Assembly: GCF_020524005.1 (NCBI RefSeq)
Contig: NZ_JAIVKK010000008.1
Span: forward strand, 62,001 to 126,000
Reading direction: 5' to 3'
Length of the DNA stretch: 64,000 nucleotides
Source of the DNA: Microbulbifer aggregans
GTDB lineage: Bacteria; Pseudomonadota; Gammaproteobacteria; Pseudomonadales; Cellvibrionaceae
The notes beneath the pieces are model-generated. The model made no database searches and had not been told where the DNA came from. It saw nothing but the letters and a program-made list of their open reading frames with translations. Both the position numbers and the translations under genes were made by a program. Below are positions 1 through 12,248 of the stretch, piece by piece. Numbering within the stretch: the first letter of the stretch is position 1; each line of letters begins with the position of its first letter.

Positions 1-99
1 GGGAAGGGATTTTGGCACACTCAGGCACCGGATTATACTTGACCGTTTTCTGCCGCCCGGTTCACTGGCGGACAATTCCGCGACAATACAGGACAGAGT

Positions 100-2928
<2,829 letters not shown>

Positions 2929-2956
2929 TCGCAGAGATCAAACCCCGCCTTTGTGC

Positions 2957-2988
2957 GCGCGGTACCGCCAGAGTTGGTGGTACCGCGC
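2957..2988. terminator. Long inverted repeat downstream of uvrA
   Basis: Arms of 14 bases (2957-2970 and 2975-2988, core GCGCGGTACC) pair with one mismatch around a GAGT loop, 28 bases after the uvrA stop. There is no T tract on either side, so it may stabilise the transcript end or act with Rho rather than be a classic intrinsic terminator. Confidence 0.5.
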
Positions 2989-3378
2989 CTGTACAGCCAG
3001 CCCCGACAGCGGCCCTCGAAACACACTCAGTCGATCACTCAACCAGGCTGGGCCAATCAAATTACGGTTCTCCCTCCCGCCCGGATTTAATACCGTTGGC
3101 GCACGCCATTTACCCCTTTCTCGCCAACCAATAATTGACCTTGATTTCCTCGCCACGCCCGGCGAACTCCGCACCAAACCCTATAATTTCCGCAAAACGC
3201 CGAAGCCATTCGCTTTCAGAAAATATTCCTCCCTCGAGTAAAAAGGGGAAGAAAATTAGCATCCGCGCCACGCTCCGGAATCAACAGGCGAAAACTATCC
3301 CGCCGGTAATTTCCGGTTATCGAACACTTGTTTCACGAAAATTTTTGCCAGGAACAGCAAAGACAGGGAGCCTTTTAC
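2989..3378. other. Intergenic region upstream of the NRPS cassette
   Basis: About 390 bases without a convincing gene. A perfect TATAAT lies at 3182-3187 on the plus strand, but the base context 17 bases upstream does not resemble TTGACA, so a promoter for the methyltransferase-NRPS operon is only a candidate. Reading frames here lack ribosome-binding sites and family-like sequence. Confidence 0.35.
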
Positions 3379-4188
3379 ATGGAAAGTCCGTCTCGTTTTA
3401 AAAACCTTGTCCGGCATATAAAGCATTGGTTCATCGTCAAAACCTCTCCGCGTAAAAATCGCGTTTACACCCAGTTCTACCGCTTCCCGCATCAGTACCG
3501 CGTGCTGGTAGAGCAAGTAGTGCCACAGATGACCGACACCAAAGGCGCGCCTTTGCGCATTCTGGTATTTGGCTGCTGCAGCGGCGCGGAACCCATTTCA
3601 CTATCCGCCGTATTGCGCCGCAATTTCCCGCAGCTGGAATACCGTATAGAAGCATTTGACATAGTGCCATCGGTGATCGAGCGCGCGCAGAATCCCTGTT
3701 ACAGCCGCGACGAGGTATACCAGGGCCCCTTCGTCAGTGAGACATTTGTCAGTGAAACATTCGATCTGGCAGACGATGCCTACCGGGTAAAACCGGAAAT
3801 CCTGCAGACCATATCATTCCATGTCGGCGACATGCTGGATGCAAATTTTATCGATGAGCTGGGCCAGGCGGATCTGGTGTTTGCACAGAATGTCCTGTTC
3901 CACCTGCCGGCGCAAAATGCGCGCCGCGCTTTTGCCAACTTGCAATGCTTACTAAAACCGGGCGCCGCATTGTTCGTAAACGGTATGGACACCGATATGC
4001 GCGTGCAACTGACAAAGAAATTCCAGCTGCAACCGGAAGCCTACCTGATCGAGGAAATTCACAACGATGCCCGCCAGGACCGCGGCGATTCATGGGCCGG
4101 CGCCTACTGGGGCAGAAAGCCGTTCAGCCGGCGTTCCCGCGAATGGATTCGTGAACACTGCACCATTTACCGCAAGGCCAGCGTATGA
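3379..4188 (+). CDS. CheR-like SAM-dependent methyltransferase
   Basis: A 269-residue methyltransferase of the Rossmann class, closest in pattern to the CheR family. The SAM loop reads LVFGCCSGAEPISLS, in place of the CheR pattern with GCSTGEEPYS. Next come an acidic residue in EAFDIVPSVIERA and the motif DLVFAQNVLFHL, matching the CheR motif DLIFCRNVL. It lacks the N-terminal helical receptor-tail domain expected in chemotaxis CheR, and no chemotaxis genes are nearby. The start is ATG with GGGAG eight bases upstream; a TTG further upstream in frame is less likely. Its stop overlaps the NRPS start (ATGA), so translation is probably coupled. I infer that it methylates the NRPS product or another small substrate; the substrate is unknown. 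Confidence 0.75.
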   Translation: MESPSRFKNLVRHIKHWFIVKTSPRKNRVYTQFYRFPHQYRVLVEQVVPQMTDTKGAPLRILVFGCCSGAEPISLSAVLRRNFPQLEYRIEAFDIVPSVIERAQNPCYSRDEVYQGPFVSETFVSETFDLADDAYRVKPEILQTISFHVGDMLDANFIDELGQADLVFAQNVLFHLPAQNARRAFANLQCLLKPGAALFVNGMDTDMRVQLTKKFQLQPEAYLIEEIHNDARQDRGDSWAGAYWGRKPFSRRSREWIREHCTIYRKASV

Positions 4189-7100
4189 ATATCGTCGAGG
4201 AATATTCGCAGAAATCTCGCCACTTCAGCCTTCAGGACACCGAGCTGTCGGTCGCGCGACGCTTTGAAAAACAGGTGGCCCTGCACGGCGAACGACTCGC
4301 AATTACCGACGCCAACGCCTCGCTCAGCTACAGCGCCCTCAATCAACTCGCCAATGTCATGGCGCGAAAGATCCTCGCCCATGCGCCGGCCGGCGAACCG
4401 GTGCGTATTGCGCTGTTTCTGGAAAAGGGGATCGCCCAGATCGCAGCCATTCTGGCGGTACTCAAGTGCGGGCACGCCTATGTTCCGATAGACCCCGCCT
4501 TCCCCACCGAGCGCAACCGGTATATCTACCGGGAATCGCAAGCCGCGTTGATCCTGAGCAACGGTGCCAACCGCTCGGTAGCCTCCGCACTCGCCGACAA
4601 TAGCGTATACATTCTCGATCTCGACGATATTCCCGACCATACCCCCAGTGAGAACCTCGATATCGAAGTAGCGCCGGATGCACTGGCCTACATCATCTAT
4701 ACCTCTGGTTCCACTGGCCGTCCCAAGGGCGTGGTACAGAACAACCGCAATCTGCTGCACGGCTGCATGCGTCGCAGTAACCTGCAGAAGGTGGTGCCCC
4801 ATGATCACATGACCCTGTTTTATTCCTGCAGTGTCATCGCTTCGGTCTACTGTATTTTCGGCGCGCTGCTTAACGGCGCCGCCATCTTTCCCTACGATTT
4901 CCATCGCGACGGGGTGGACAACCTGGGAGACTGGCTGAAGTCCAGGCGCATTACGATCTACCATTCGGTCGCGTCCCTGTTTCGGGAGTTCGCCGCCCAG
5001 TACCACGGGCCGGGCGATGTGTTCAGCATCCGCCTGGTCACCTTTGGCGGTGAGCGCGTGCTCACCAGCGACGTGGAGCTGGCGCGCAGGGTATTCACTT
5101 CGGATATCGAGTTCTATACCGGTCTCGGCTCCACCGAGACCGGCACTATCCGCTATTTTCACATCGGCCCCGACACCCGGCTCGAGGGCGACGTGGTGCC
5201 GATCGGCTACCCGGTTGAAGGCGTTGAAGTAGTACTGCTCGGCGACGACGGGCAGGAGGTAGCCCAGGGCGAAATCGGGGAAATTACAGCGCGTAGCCGT
5301 TACCTGGCTCAGGGTTACTGGCAAAACCCGGAAGCAACAGCGAAGTCCTTCGGCATCGACCCGGCGGATCCCGGCATCATCATCTACCGCACCGGCGACC
5401 TGGGACAAATGGACCCGGACGGACTTATCCACCACCGCGGACGCAAAGATTTTCAGGTAAAAATTCGCGGTTTTCGTGTGGAGGTGGGGGAAGTCGAGGC
5501 GCGCCTGCTGGCACACCCACAAATCGCCGAAGCCGTGGTCGTGGCCCGCGATGTCCGGGGCGAACTGCAATTGGTTGCCTATCTGGTGCCCGAGCAGGAT
5601 ACGGAAAGCGGCGCATCGCCGAACGTACAGCAACTGCGTGATTACCTCGCCGAACAGCTCACCTATTACATGATTCCGACGTTGTATGTACGCCTGGGCA
5701 GCCTGCCAAAAACTCCGAACAACAAGGTGGACCGCAATGCGCTACCGGCACCGGACGACGACAACCAGTTACCAGGCGCCCCTAGGATCGAAGCCCAGGG
5801 GCGCACGGAGGAATATCTTGTAGAATTCTGCAAAGAATTGCTCAACCGCGACACCATCAGTGTGGGCGAAAACTTTTTCGCTCTCGGCGGACATTCACTG
5901 AACGCCGCTCAACTGCTCGCACGCATCAATGAGCAGTTCGGCACCAGCCTGGATATGCGCAGTATTTTCGAGGCTGGCGACCTGCGCGCACTTGCAGAGA
6001 AGATCGATCACGCTGTTTCCACAACAACGGCAACGGTCGGCGACACCATCAAAGCCAACCATGCCGAAGGCAATGCACTGGTCGCCGCTCCCCGCGGCAC
6101 GCGTATCCCACTCAGTTCGGCACAGAAGCGCATGTGGCTGTCAGAACAGCTGTGGGGCAACAGCAGCGCCTACCAGATTTCCAATACCGTGCACCTGAGA
6201 GGTCCACTGGACAGCAGTGCGCTGGAACAGGCGCTGAATGCCGTAGTCGCGCGCCACGATATTCTGCGCACCTGTTTTCCTGTTGACGAGGAAGGCCCCC
6301 GGCAACAGGTTCTGGCGAGCGGCGACGTCCCTCTTCCCGTGTCCAGATTGCGCGCCCGTCCACGCAACCGCTGCACCACCCGCGTTGCCAAATATCACGG
6401 GCGGCGGATGGATAAGCAGACACTGGCCTCGGGCCCACTGTTTCGTGCGCGGCTGCTACAAATCGATGACGATGCCGCTATTTTGGCGCTGACGTTTCAC
6501 CACATCATCTACGACAATATCTGGTCCAGTGGCATCTTCTTTCGCGAGCTGGGTTACTTCTACCAGGCACTTGTCCAACAGTGCCCGGCGTCACTGCCCT
6601 CCCTGCCATTCCAGTTTGCCGACTATGCGCACTGGGAACAGCAGCGCAGTAACAGTACCCACAATCAGGAGCAAATGGACTACTGGCGGCAGCAGCTCAC
6701 CGATGTCCCGGGACCGCTTGAACTCCCCACGGATCATCCGCGCCCCGAAACGGCGGACTTCAGTGGCGGTCAGGAAACATTTCATGTTCCGGCCTCACTG
6801 TCTGCCGCACTACATGCGCTCGCACGACAGGAGTCTGTCACGCCGTTTATGCTGCTGCTCGCCGCCTGGCAGTTACTGCTTCACCGCTACACCCAGCAAT
6901 CGGACATCATTGTGGGCACGCCCAGCGGACGGCGCCAACATACCCAGACGGAATCGGTGATCGGGCTCTTTATCAACACCCTGGTATTACGTACCGATTT
7001 TTCCGGGCAGCCGGATTTCCGCACCCTGCTACAGAAGGTTCGCGAGACCACCATCGACGCGTTTGCCAACGACCAGGTCCCCTTTGAAGAGTTGGTCGCA

Positions 7101-10061
7101 ACACTGAATCCACCCCGCGGCACCGGTGAATCCCCGTTCTTCCGGCACTTGTTCATTCACCGCAAAGTGCCGGCGGACCACTGGCAGATTCCGGGACTCG
7201 AAGTCACGCCGCTGAACAGTCACAGTGGCGGGGCAAAATTCGATCTCACCCTGTCGGTGCTTGAAAACGACGAAGCCTTATGCGGCACACTCGAATACCG
7301 GCGCGCGCTGTTCGACCGCGAAACCGCCGCCAGCCTTTGCCAGAACTTTGTCCAGTTGCTGACCAGTATTGTGGAAACGCCAGATTGCCCGGCGACAAAA
7401 CTGTCCATCGTGGCGCCGACGGAGCGCAAACGGCTGTGCACCGAGTGGAACCAGAGTGCAATGACACTACCTCCGCAGTGCACGGTGACAGCACTGTTCG
7501 AGCAGCAGGTACAGGCGTGCAGCGAGCGCACGGCCCTGAGTGACCAAATCGAACACCTTAGCTATCAACAGTTAAACGAGCGTGCTGATGGCATCGCACA
7601 GCAGCTGCTGGCGCGTGGCTTACGCAAGGGAGAGCGGGTAGCCGTATGTATGGCCCGCTCCGCGGATCTCGTGGCCGCACTGCTCGCCGTATGGAAGACG
7701 GGCGCAGCCTTTGTGCCTCTGGACCCGATGTTTCCCGCCGAGCGCCTCGCCTACATACTGCAGGACAGTGCAGCAGCGCTGCTGATAAGTGATACCGAGA
7801 GCCGGTGTACACTCGGAGACCTGACCAGCTTCGGCGGCGAAATATTCCTGCTGGATGATCACACGTCGCCACTGGAAAACGCCGCAACGCACATATCATC
7901 TCCGCCGGCAGGCCCCGACGACCCCGCTTACGTGATCTACACCTCCGGTTCCACCGGCAACCCCAAGGGTGTGCAGATTTCCCAGCGTAGCCTGGTGAAC
8001 TTCCTCAGCTCCATGCAGGCAAAACCAGGATTTTCTGCGGACGACTCATTGCTCGCCGTCACCACCGTATGTTTCGATATCGCCATGCTGGAACTCTTCC
8101 TGCCCCTGTTGAGCGGCGGGCGTTTGGTGATTCAGGACTGGCGGCAGTCGCGCAATCCCCAGGCGATTCTAGATGCCCTGCAGCGCGAGAATATCACCGC
8201 GATGCAGGCCACCCCTTCCACCTGGCGCATGCTGCTCGACCACGGCTGGCAGGGAGATCCGGCCGTGCGTGTTCTGTGCGGCGGGGAGGCGATGGGACGC
8301 GACCTGGCGACGCGCCTGCTCGACTGCGGCCTGGATATCTGGAACCTCTATGGCCCTACTGAAACCACCATCTGGTCTTCCATCAACCCGATTCATAAAG
8401 CGGATGATGCCGCCTGTATCGGCGGTCCCATCGCCAATACCAGCCTCTACGTACTGGACCCGGCTGCGCAGTTGCTACCGGTGGGGGTTCCCGGTGAACT
8501 GTGTATCGGCGGCGAGGGACTGGCAACCGGATACCTGAATCGAGCAGAGCTTACCCGCGAAAAGTTCTTTCACTGCGAGGCTCTCAATGGCGAGCGGCTG
8601 TATCGCACCGGTGATCTGGTTGTACGCCACCGCGACGGGCGTATCGAATATCTGGGACGTATGGATCACCAGGTAAAAATCCGTGGCTTCCGGGTCGAAG
8701 TCGGTGAGATAGAAGCGCTGTTGGCCGAGGATCCCGCGATACGCCAGAGTGTAGTGATTGCCCACGATGACGATTGCGGCGGCAAATACCTGGCGGCCTA
8801 CCTGATCGCCGCCAACACCGCCGAGCCGAACAGTGAAGTCCTGCGCAGCACACTGCGAAATTCACTGCCGGAATATATGGTTCCCAGCACCTTTATCACC
8901 CTGAGCGAGTTCCCCCTGACGCCCAACGGCAAGGTAGACCGCAAGGCATTCCCGCCGCCATCCGCCACCGGGGAAACGCTGGCGAACAGCTCGGACAAGC
9001 GGTTGCGCGGGAATTCTGCTGAAATTACCGAAGGAGTCACAACAAGTCCGGCGGCACACATTGCAGATATCACCGCATCGATTCGCGGAGTTTTCGAAGC
9101 CCAACTCAAATCACCGGTATCTTCCGACGAAGCCAGCTTCTTCGATCTCGGTGGACATTCCCTGTCAGCATTGAATGCCATCGGCAAGCTCAACGCGCTC
9201 CTCGGCCTCGAGTTGCCTCCCACCCTGCTGTTTGATTTCCCGAGTGTAACGGCACTGGCACAGGCCGTTGTGAAACTTCGCGATGGACAATCCGAACAAC
9301 AGGTGCTGGCCGAGGCGGGCGTGGATCCGAAAACCGAACAACAGGTCAACGATATACTCGCAAGGCTACAGCGTCACCGAGACGCAGAAGACCTGCCGCA
9401 ATTTCCTCACGGCATGAAAATGCGTCGCTCCTGGTTCGCGGCCCGCGTGTTGGCGCCGCTATATGCGATACCGCGGATCATGGTTCGCAAGCCGGTGCAG
9501 AGGCTGATTCTCAAGTTGGAAGGCGGTTCTACGTTGAGCCTTACGATGCGCGAGCTTTACCGCAAACACTTTAATATCGATGTGGGTGATTTCAGCAGCG
9601 TCACCTTTGATCCGGTCAACCTTAAGTCCTCCACCCGCATCGGCAAATACTGCACCATTTACCGTACCGCACGCTTTCAGAATGCCGACCATCCGCGCAA
9701 CACCCTCTCGACTCATGGCATTTTCTACTACGCCGGGATGGGGTTCAGCTCCGGCTATGCCCTCGACCGTGTCAACCTTGAAGTGGGCAACGATGTATGG
9801 ATTGGCGATGGAGCCAAAATACTCTACCCCACACGTAAAATTGGCGATGGTGCAGTGATCGCCGCCGGCGCCATCGTTATTGACGATGTCCCCCCTTACG
9901 CCGTGGTCGCTGGCTATCCCGCGCAGGTAGTGCGCTACCGTTTCTCACACGACACCATCGCCAAGTTGCTGGAACTCAAGTGGTGGGAGATGTCCGGTAC
10001 CGAGCTGCACCACAGCAGACGCGAATTCCTCAAACCTCTGGAAGGCGAAAAAATCCGCTAA
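4185..10061 (+). CDS. Dimodular NRPS (A-T-C-A-T) with C-terminal hexapeptide acyltransferase domain
   Basis: A 1958-residue nonribosomal peptide synthetase. Domains seen in order: adenylation 1 (about 25-530; SGSTGRPKG, YRTGDLG, KIRGFRVEVGE), carrier 1 (LGGHSL, S571), condensation (about 640-1080; HHIIYDN, H772/H773), adenylation 2 (about 1100-1600; SGSTGNPKG, GPTETTIW, YRTGDL), carrier 2 (LGGHSL, S1659), and a left-handed beta-helix acyltransferase (about 1790-1958; ADHPRNTLSTH, VWIGDGAKI, AVVAGYPA) resembling CatB/VatD-type enzymes. There is no thioesterase or reductase. Adenylation 1 has I218 where the alpha-amino-binding Asp (D235 of PheA) belongs, so it may load a non-alpha-amino acid. 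By hand alignment adenylation 2 has code D-I-L-Q-C-G-L-I-W-K, one change from the known glycine code DILQLGLIWK. I infer a two-unit acyl-glycine-like product released by the terminal acyltransferase, possibly onto a glycan hydroxyl. Confidence 0.93.
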   Translation: MNIVEEYSQKSRHFSLQDTELSVARRFEKQVALHGERLAITDANASLSYSALNQLANVMARKILAHAPAGEPVRIALFLEKGIAQIAAILAVLKCGHAYVPIDPAFPTERNRYIYRESQAALILSNGANRSVASALADNSVYILDLDDIPDHTPSENLDIEVAPDALAYIIYTSGSTGRPKGVVQNNRNLLHGCMRRSNLQKVVPHDHMTLFYSCSVIASVYCIFGALLNGAAIFPYDFHRDGVDNLGDWLKSRRITIYHSVASLFREFAAQYHGPGDVFSIRLVTFGGERVLTSDVELARRVFTSDIEFYTGLGSTETGTIRYFHIGPDTRLEGDVVPIGYPVEGVEVVLLGDDGQEVAQGEIGEITARSRYLAQGYWQNPEATAKSFGIDPADPGIIIYRTGDLGQMDPDGLIHHRGRKDFQVKIRGFRVEVGEVEARLLAHPQIAEAVVVARDVRGELQLVAYLVPEQDTESGASPNVQQLRDYLAEQLTYYMIPTLYVRLGSLPKTPNNKVDRNALPAPDDDNQLPGAPRIEAQGRTEEYLVEFCKELLNRDTISVGENFFALGGHSLNAAQLLARINEQFGTSLDMRSIFEAGDLRALAEKIDHAVSTTTATVGDTIKANHAEGNALVAAPRGTRIPLSSAQKRMWLSEQLWGNSSAYQISNTVHLRGPLDSSALEQALNAVVARHDILRTCFPVDEEGPRQQVLASGDVPLPVSRLRARPRNRCTTRVAKYHGRRMDKQTLASGPLFRARLLQIDDDAAILALTFHHIIYDNIWSSGIFFRELGYFYQALVQQCPASLPSLPFQFADYAHWEQQRSNSTHNQEQMDYWRQQLTDVPGPLELPTDHPRPETADFSGGQETFHVPASLSAALHALARQESVTPFMLLLAAWQLLLHRYTQQSDIIVGTPSGRRQHTQTESVIGLFINTLVLRTDFSGQPDFRTLLQKVRETTIDAFANDQVPFEELVATLNPPRGTGESPFFRHLFIHRKVPADHWQIPGLEVTPLNSHSGGAKFDLTLSVLENDEALCGTLEYRRALFDRETAASLCQNFVQLLTSIVETPDCPATKLSIVAPTERKRLCTEWNQSAMTLPPQCTVTALFEQQVQACSERTALSDQIEHLSYQQLNERADGIAQQLLARGLRKGERVAVCMARSADLVAALLAVWKTGAAFVPLDPMFPAERLAYILQDSAAALLISDTESRCTLGDLTSFGGEIFLLDDHTSPLENAATHISSPPAGPDDPAYVIYTSGSTGNPKGVQISQRSLVNFLSSMQAKPGFSADDSLLAVTTVCFDIAMLELFLPLLSGGRLVIQDWRQSRNPQAILDALQRENITAMQATPSTWRMLLDHGWQGDPAVRVLCGGEAMGRDLATRLLDCGLDIWNLYGPTETTIWSSINPIHKADDAACIGGPIANTSLYVLDPAAQLLPVGVPGELCIGGEGLATGYLNRAELTREKFFHCEALNGERLYRTGDLVVRHRDGRIEYLGRMDHQVKIRGFRVEVGEIEALLAEDPAIRQSVVIAHDDDCGGKYLAAYLIAANTAEPNSEVLRSTLRNSLPEYMVPSTFITLSEFPLTPNGKVDRKAFPPPSATGETLANSSDKRLRGNSAEITEGVTTSPAAHIADITASIRGVFEAQLKSPVSSDEASFFDLGGHSLSALNAIGKLNALLGLELPPTLLFDFPSVTALAQAVVKLRDGQSEQQVLAEAGVDPKTEQQVNDILARLQRHRDAEDLPQFPHGMKMRRSWFAARVLAPLYAIPRIMVRKPVQRLILKLEGGSTLSLTMRELYRKHFNIDVGDFSSVTFDPVNLKSSTRIGKYCTIYRTARFQNADHPRNTLSTHGIFYYAGMGFSSGYALDRVNLEVGNDVWIGDGAKILYPTRKIGDGAVIAAGAIVIDDVPPYAVVAGYPAQVVRYRFSHDTIAKLLELKWWEMSGTELHHSRREFLKPLEGEKIR

Positions 10062-10108
10062 CCGATCGATGATCGCTGACCAAATAAAGGGCTCAGCAAG
10101 GAGATGGC

Positions 10109-11377
10109 ATGGCTATGGATGCAGAGACCGGGGATACGGAAATAGAAGTCTCGAGTATCAACGCGAGTAAAACAAACCGCGACAGGATCCCGAAGAGCCC
10201 AACCGGAACCGAGCCCCCTCCCCTTGTCGCCCGTGAAACCGTCGCCGCACGTGCGCTGCTGGAATCGTGGGAACACAGTGAACAGCAGCGTGATAGCGAG
10301 CCCTATCCCATCTATGCCTCTGCCGAATTTTTCTTTCCCTTCCTGGAAGACAATGCATCCTATCGGGCGCCACACATAGCATTATGGGAACATCAGGGAG
10401 CGCCAGCGGGTATTCTGGTTGGCCGTATAATGGTGGCGCGTCCCAAGCGGGCTCTGGGCCCTGTAGCTATCCCCATGCCGCAACTGACTACACTGGAAAT
10501 CCTGCACGGTGGACTGGAATCCAACTCAACGGAAGTCGCGCACCGTCAGCTGGAATACCTTCGCCAACTCCTCGCGTCCGCGGAGGTAGATTGCATATCC
10601 ATCCATCATCTGCCCGCAAATAGCGAAGCGGGGAACCTGCTGTGTAGCGGGCTACGAGCCCCAGGTGATGGCAACCCCACCCGCTCGCGACGCTGGTTGA
10701 TCCAACTCACCGACGCCAACGGGCAACCGCTCTCCAGCAACTCGTCGAAAACCCGAAGTTCCTTTCGTCGCCAGGACCGCAAGCTGGAAGAAGCCTTCGA
10801 AGGGCGTGTATGTGTGCGGGAAGTACGTACAGCAGAAGAGGTATCCGCCTTTATCGAGGCCGCCGCCACTATCAGTGAGCACAGCTACCACGGCGGCATG
10901 GGTGTAGGTGTGTGCAACAACGAGCACTGGCGAAGAATTCTTAACATAGTCGCCGCCAGTGGCAATCTTCGCGGCTACCTGCTGAACGCAAATGGGATCA
11001 ATATCGCCTATGGCGTTGGAGCGGTTTATCGCGGCACGTTCAATGCCATGGCAACCTCATTCCTGCCTGAGTACCGGACGGTGCGGCCAGGTACTTTTCT
11101 ACTCCGACGCACAATCGAGCGATTACAAAACGAAGGCATTCACTGGTTTGACTTCGGCTACGGTGGGGCTGCCTACAAGGAACTCTACGGCAACCATTGC
11201 GAAGAAGAAGCGACATATCACCTTTACGCCCACTCGCGCGCCGCGACCATCGCCCGTTTTACAGATGCCCTCGTGCTATCGATAAACCGTGGTGCCCGGC
11301 GGTTGCTGGCGTCGGCCGGCGTACTGGATCGCCTGCGTCAACTCTGGCGACGAAGCCTGGAGCGGTTCGCCCGTTAG
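10109..11377 (+). CDS. FemAB/GNAT-like acyltransferase
   Basis: A 422-residue cytoplasmic protein of the GNAT superfamily, with the BioF2-like/FemAB-like pattern: a basic stretch (SKTRSSFRRQDRKLEE), then a C-terminal fold with GVGAVYRGTFNAMATSF, LLRRTIERLQNEG and HWFDFGYGGAAYKELYG. Proteins of this type move an acyl or aminoacyl group to an amine or hydroxyl and are common in polysaccharide and peptidoglycan loci. The start ATG has AAGGAG five bases upstream. It lies 47 bases after the NRPS on the same strand, so the two are probably cotranscribed. I infer a role in transferring or modifying the NRPS product; the donor and acceptor cannot be read from the sequence. The first 60 residues look disordered. 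Confidence 0.7.
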   Translation: MAMDAETGDTEIEVSSINASKTNRDRIPKSPTGTEPPPLVARETVAARALLESWEHSEQQRDSEPYPIYASAEFFFPFLEDNASYRAPHIALWEHQGAPAGILVGRIMVARPKRALGPVAIPMPQLTTLEILHGGLESNSTEVAHRQLEYLRQLLASAEVDCISIHHLPANSEAGNLLCSGLRAPGDGNPTRSRRWLIQLTDANGQPLSSNSSKTRSSFRRQDRKLEEAFEGRVCVREVRTAEEVSAFIEAAATISEHSYHGGMGVGVCNNEHWRRILNIVAASGNLRGYLLNANGINIAYGVGAVYRGTFNAMATSFLPEYRTVRPGTFLLRRTIERLQNEGIHWFDFGYGGAAYKELYGNHCEEEATYHLYAHSRAATIARFTDALVLSINRGARRLLASAGVLDRLRQLWRRSLERFAR

Positions 11378-11401
11378 CCCGCATGCCGCCGGGTGACCGA
11401 A

Positions 11402-12247
11402 TCAGGAAACCTGGCGGCTGGACTCATCACGGTGCCAGCGATAATGCGCATAGCGCCCCTGATAGCGCAGCGCATTGGCGTAGGCGATCAGGTTAACCGC
11501 GTAGTACACCAGTAATTCCCACAGCGACGGCCGCTCGGTGAAGGTAGGTGTCCCGCGCGCGATGGGAACGCTGCAGCTCTTCAGGTGAGCCAACTGCAAT
11601 TTTCCCAACTTGCTGCGCGTTTTAATTCTGAGTAAATCCAGGAAATTACCCGGCGTGCTAACTTCACTCAATGCCTGTTCACACACGGCAATATTCTGGT
11701 AGGCAAATAGCGCGCGGATATACCCATCATCGGAAATAATATCGGGGAACAGGGTAAATGCCTCCCGCGCCGACCGGTTCAGGGCGTAGACACCGGCCCC
11801 GTATCCGTATTCACTGAAAAAACGGGTTTTCTTCCACGCTCTGTAATATGCCCTGACCAGGCGGCTGCTGTGTGCCGTATCCAGCAGTCCCCGCGGGGCA
11901 ACAACCAGAGGCTCACTGGTGCCGTCACAGACCTCGATCAGCTGCACCAGCGAAGCCCGCCCGATATTTACATCCGCGTCCACATAAATACGCGGAAACC
12001 CCAGCCCTGTAGCTTCCGCCTCGTTCAGTGCGCACGTTTTACCCGCACGCTCGATATCCAGGCAATGCACCAGCGGGAAACTATCGCGCACTATCGAAAC
12101 TGTATTATCACTGCAACCGTTACAGGCAACAGTTACCGAATAAAGCCCATCGACTACGCCGGAATATATGGCCTGCAGCAACCTGTAAATAATGGACTCT
12201 TCATTGTGTGCGGGAATAATCACCGCCGGCTTGGTTTTATCAGGCAT
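11402..12247 (-). CDS. Family 2 glycosyltransferase
   Basis: A 281-residue GT-A fold glycosyltransferase that would add a sugar from a nucleotide-sugar donor to the lipid-linked repeat unit at the inner membrane. Visible are the N-terminal VIIPAHNEES strand, VACNGCSDNT, and the metal-binding YVDADVNIG (DxD type). A later SDDGYIRALF may supply the catalytic acid. The C-terminal part is rich in aromatic residues (ELLVYYAVNLIAYANAL) and could be a membrane-associated helix. Its start lies one base after the stop of the preceding glycosyltransferase gene, so they are in one minus-strand operon. It converges on the FemAB-like gene with about 25 bases between them. Confidence 0.85.
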   Translation of the reverse strand: MPDKTKPAVIIPAHNEESIIYRLLQAIYSGVVDGLYSVTVACNGCSDNTVSIVRDSFPLVHCLDIERAGKTCALNEAEATGLGFPRIYVDADVNIGRASLVQLIEVCDGTSEPLVVAPRGLLDTAHSSRLVRAYYRAWKKTRFFSEYGYGAGVYALNRSAREAFTLFPDIISDDGYIRALFAYQNIAVCEQALSEVSTPGNFLDLLRIKTRSKLGKLQLAHLKSCSVPIARGTPTFTERPSLWELLVYYAVNLIAYANALRYQGRYAHYRWHRDESSRQVS

Positions 12248-12248
12248 A

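Noticed and set aside
1..99. LexA/SOS operator upstream of uvrA
   Set aside because: No CTG-N10-CAG dyad is present in the available upstream bases.
4167..5633. A 488-residue minus-strand open frame opposite the first NRPS module
   Set aside because: Antisense to a clear adenylation domain; no motif of its own.
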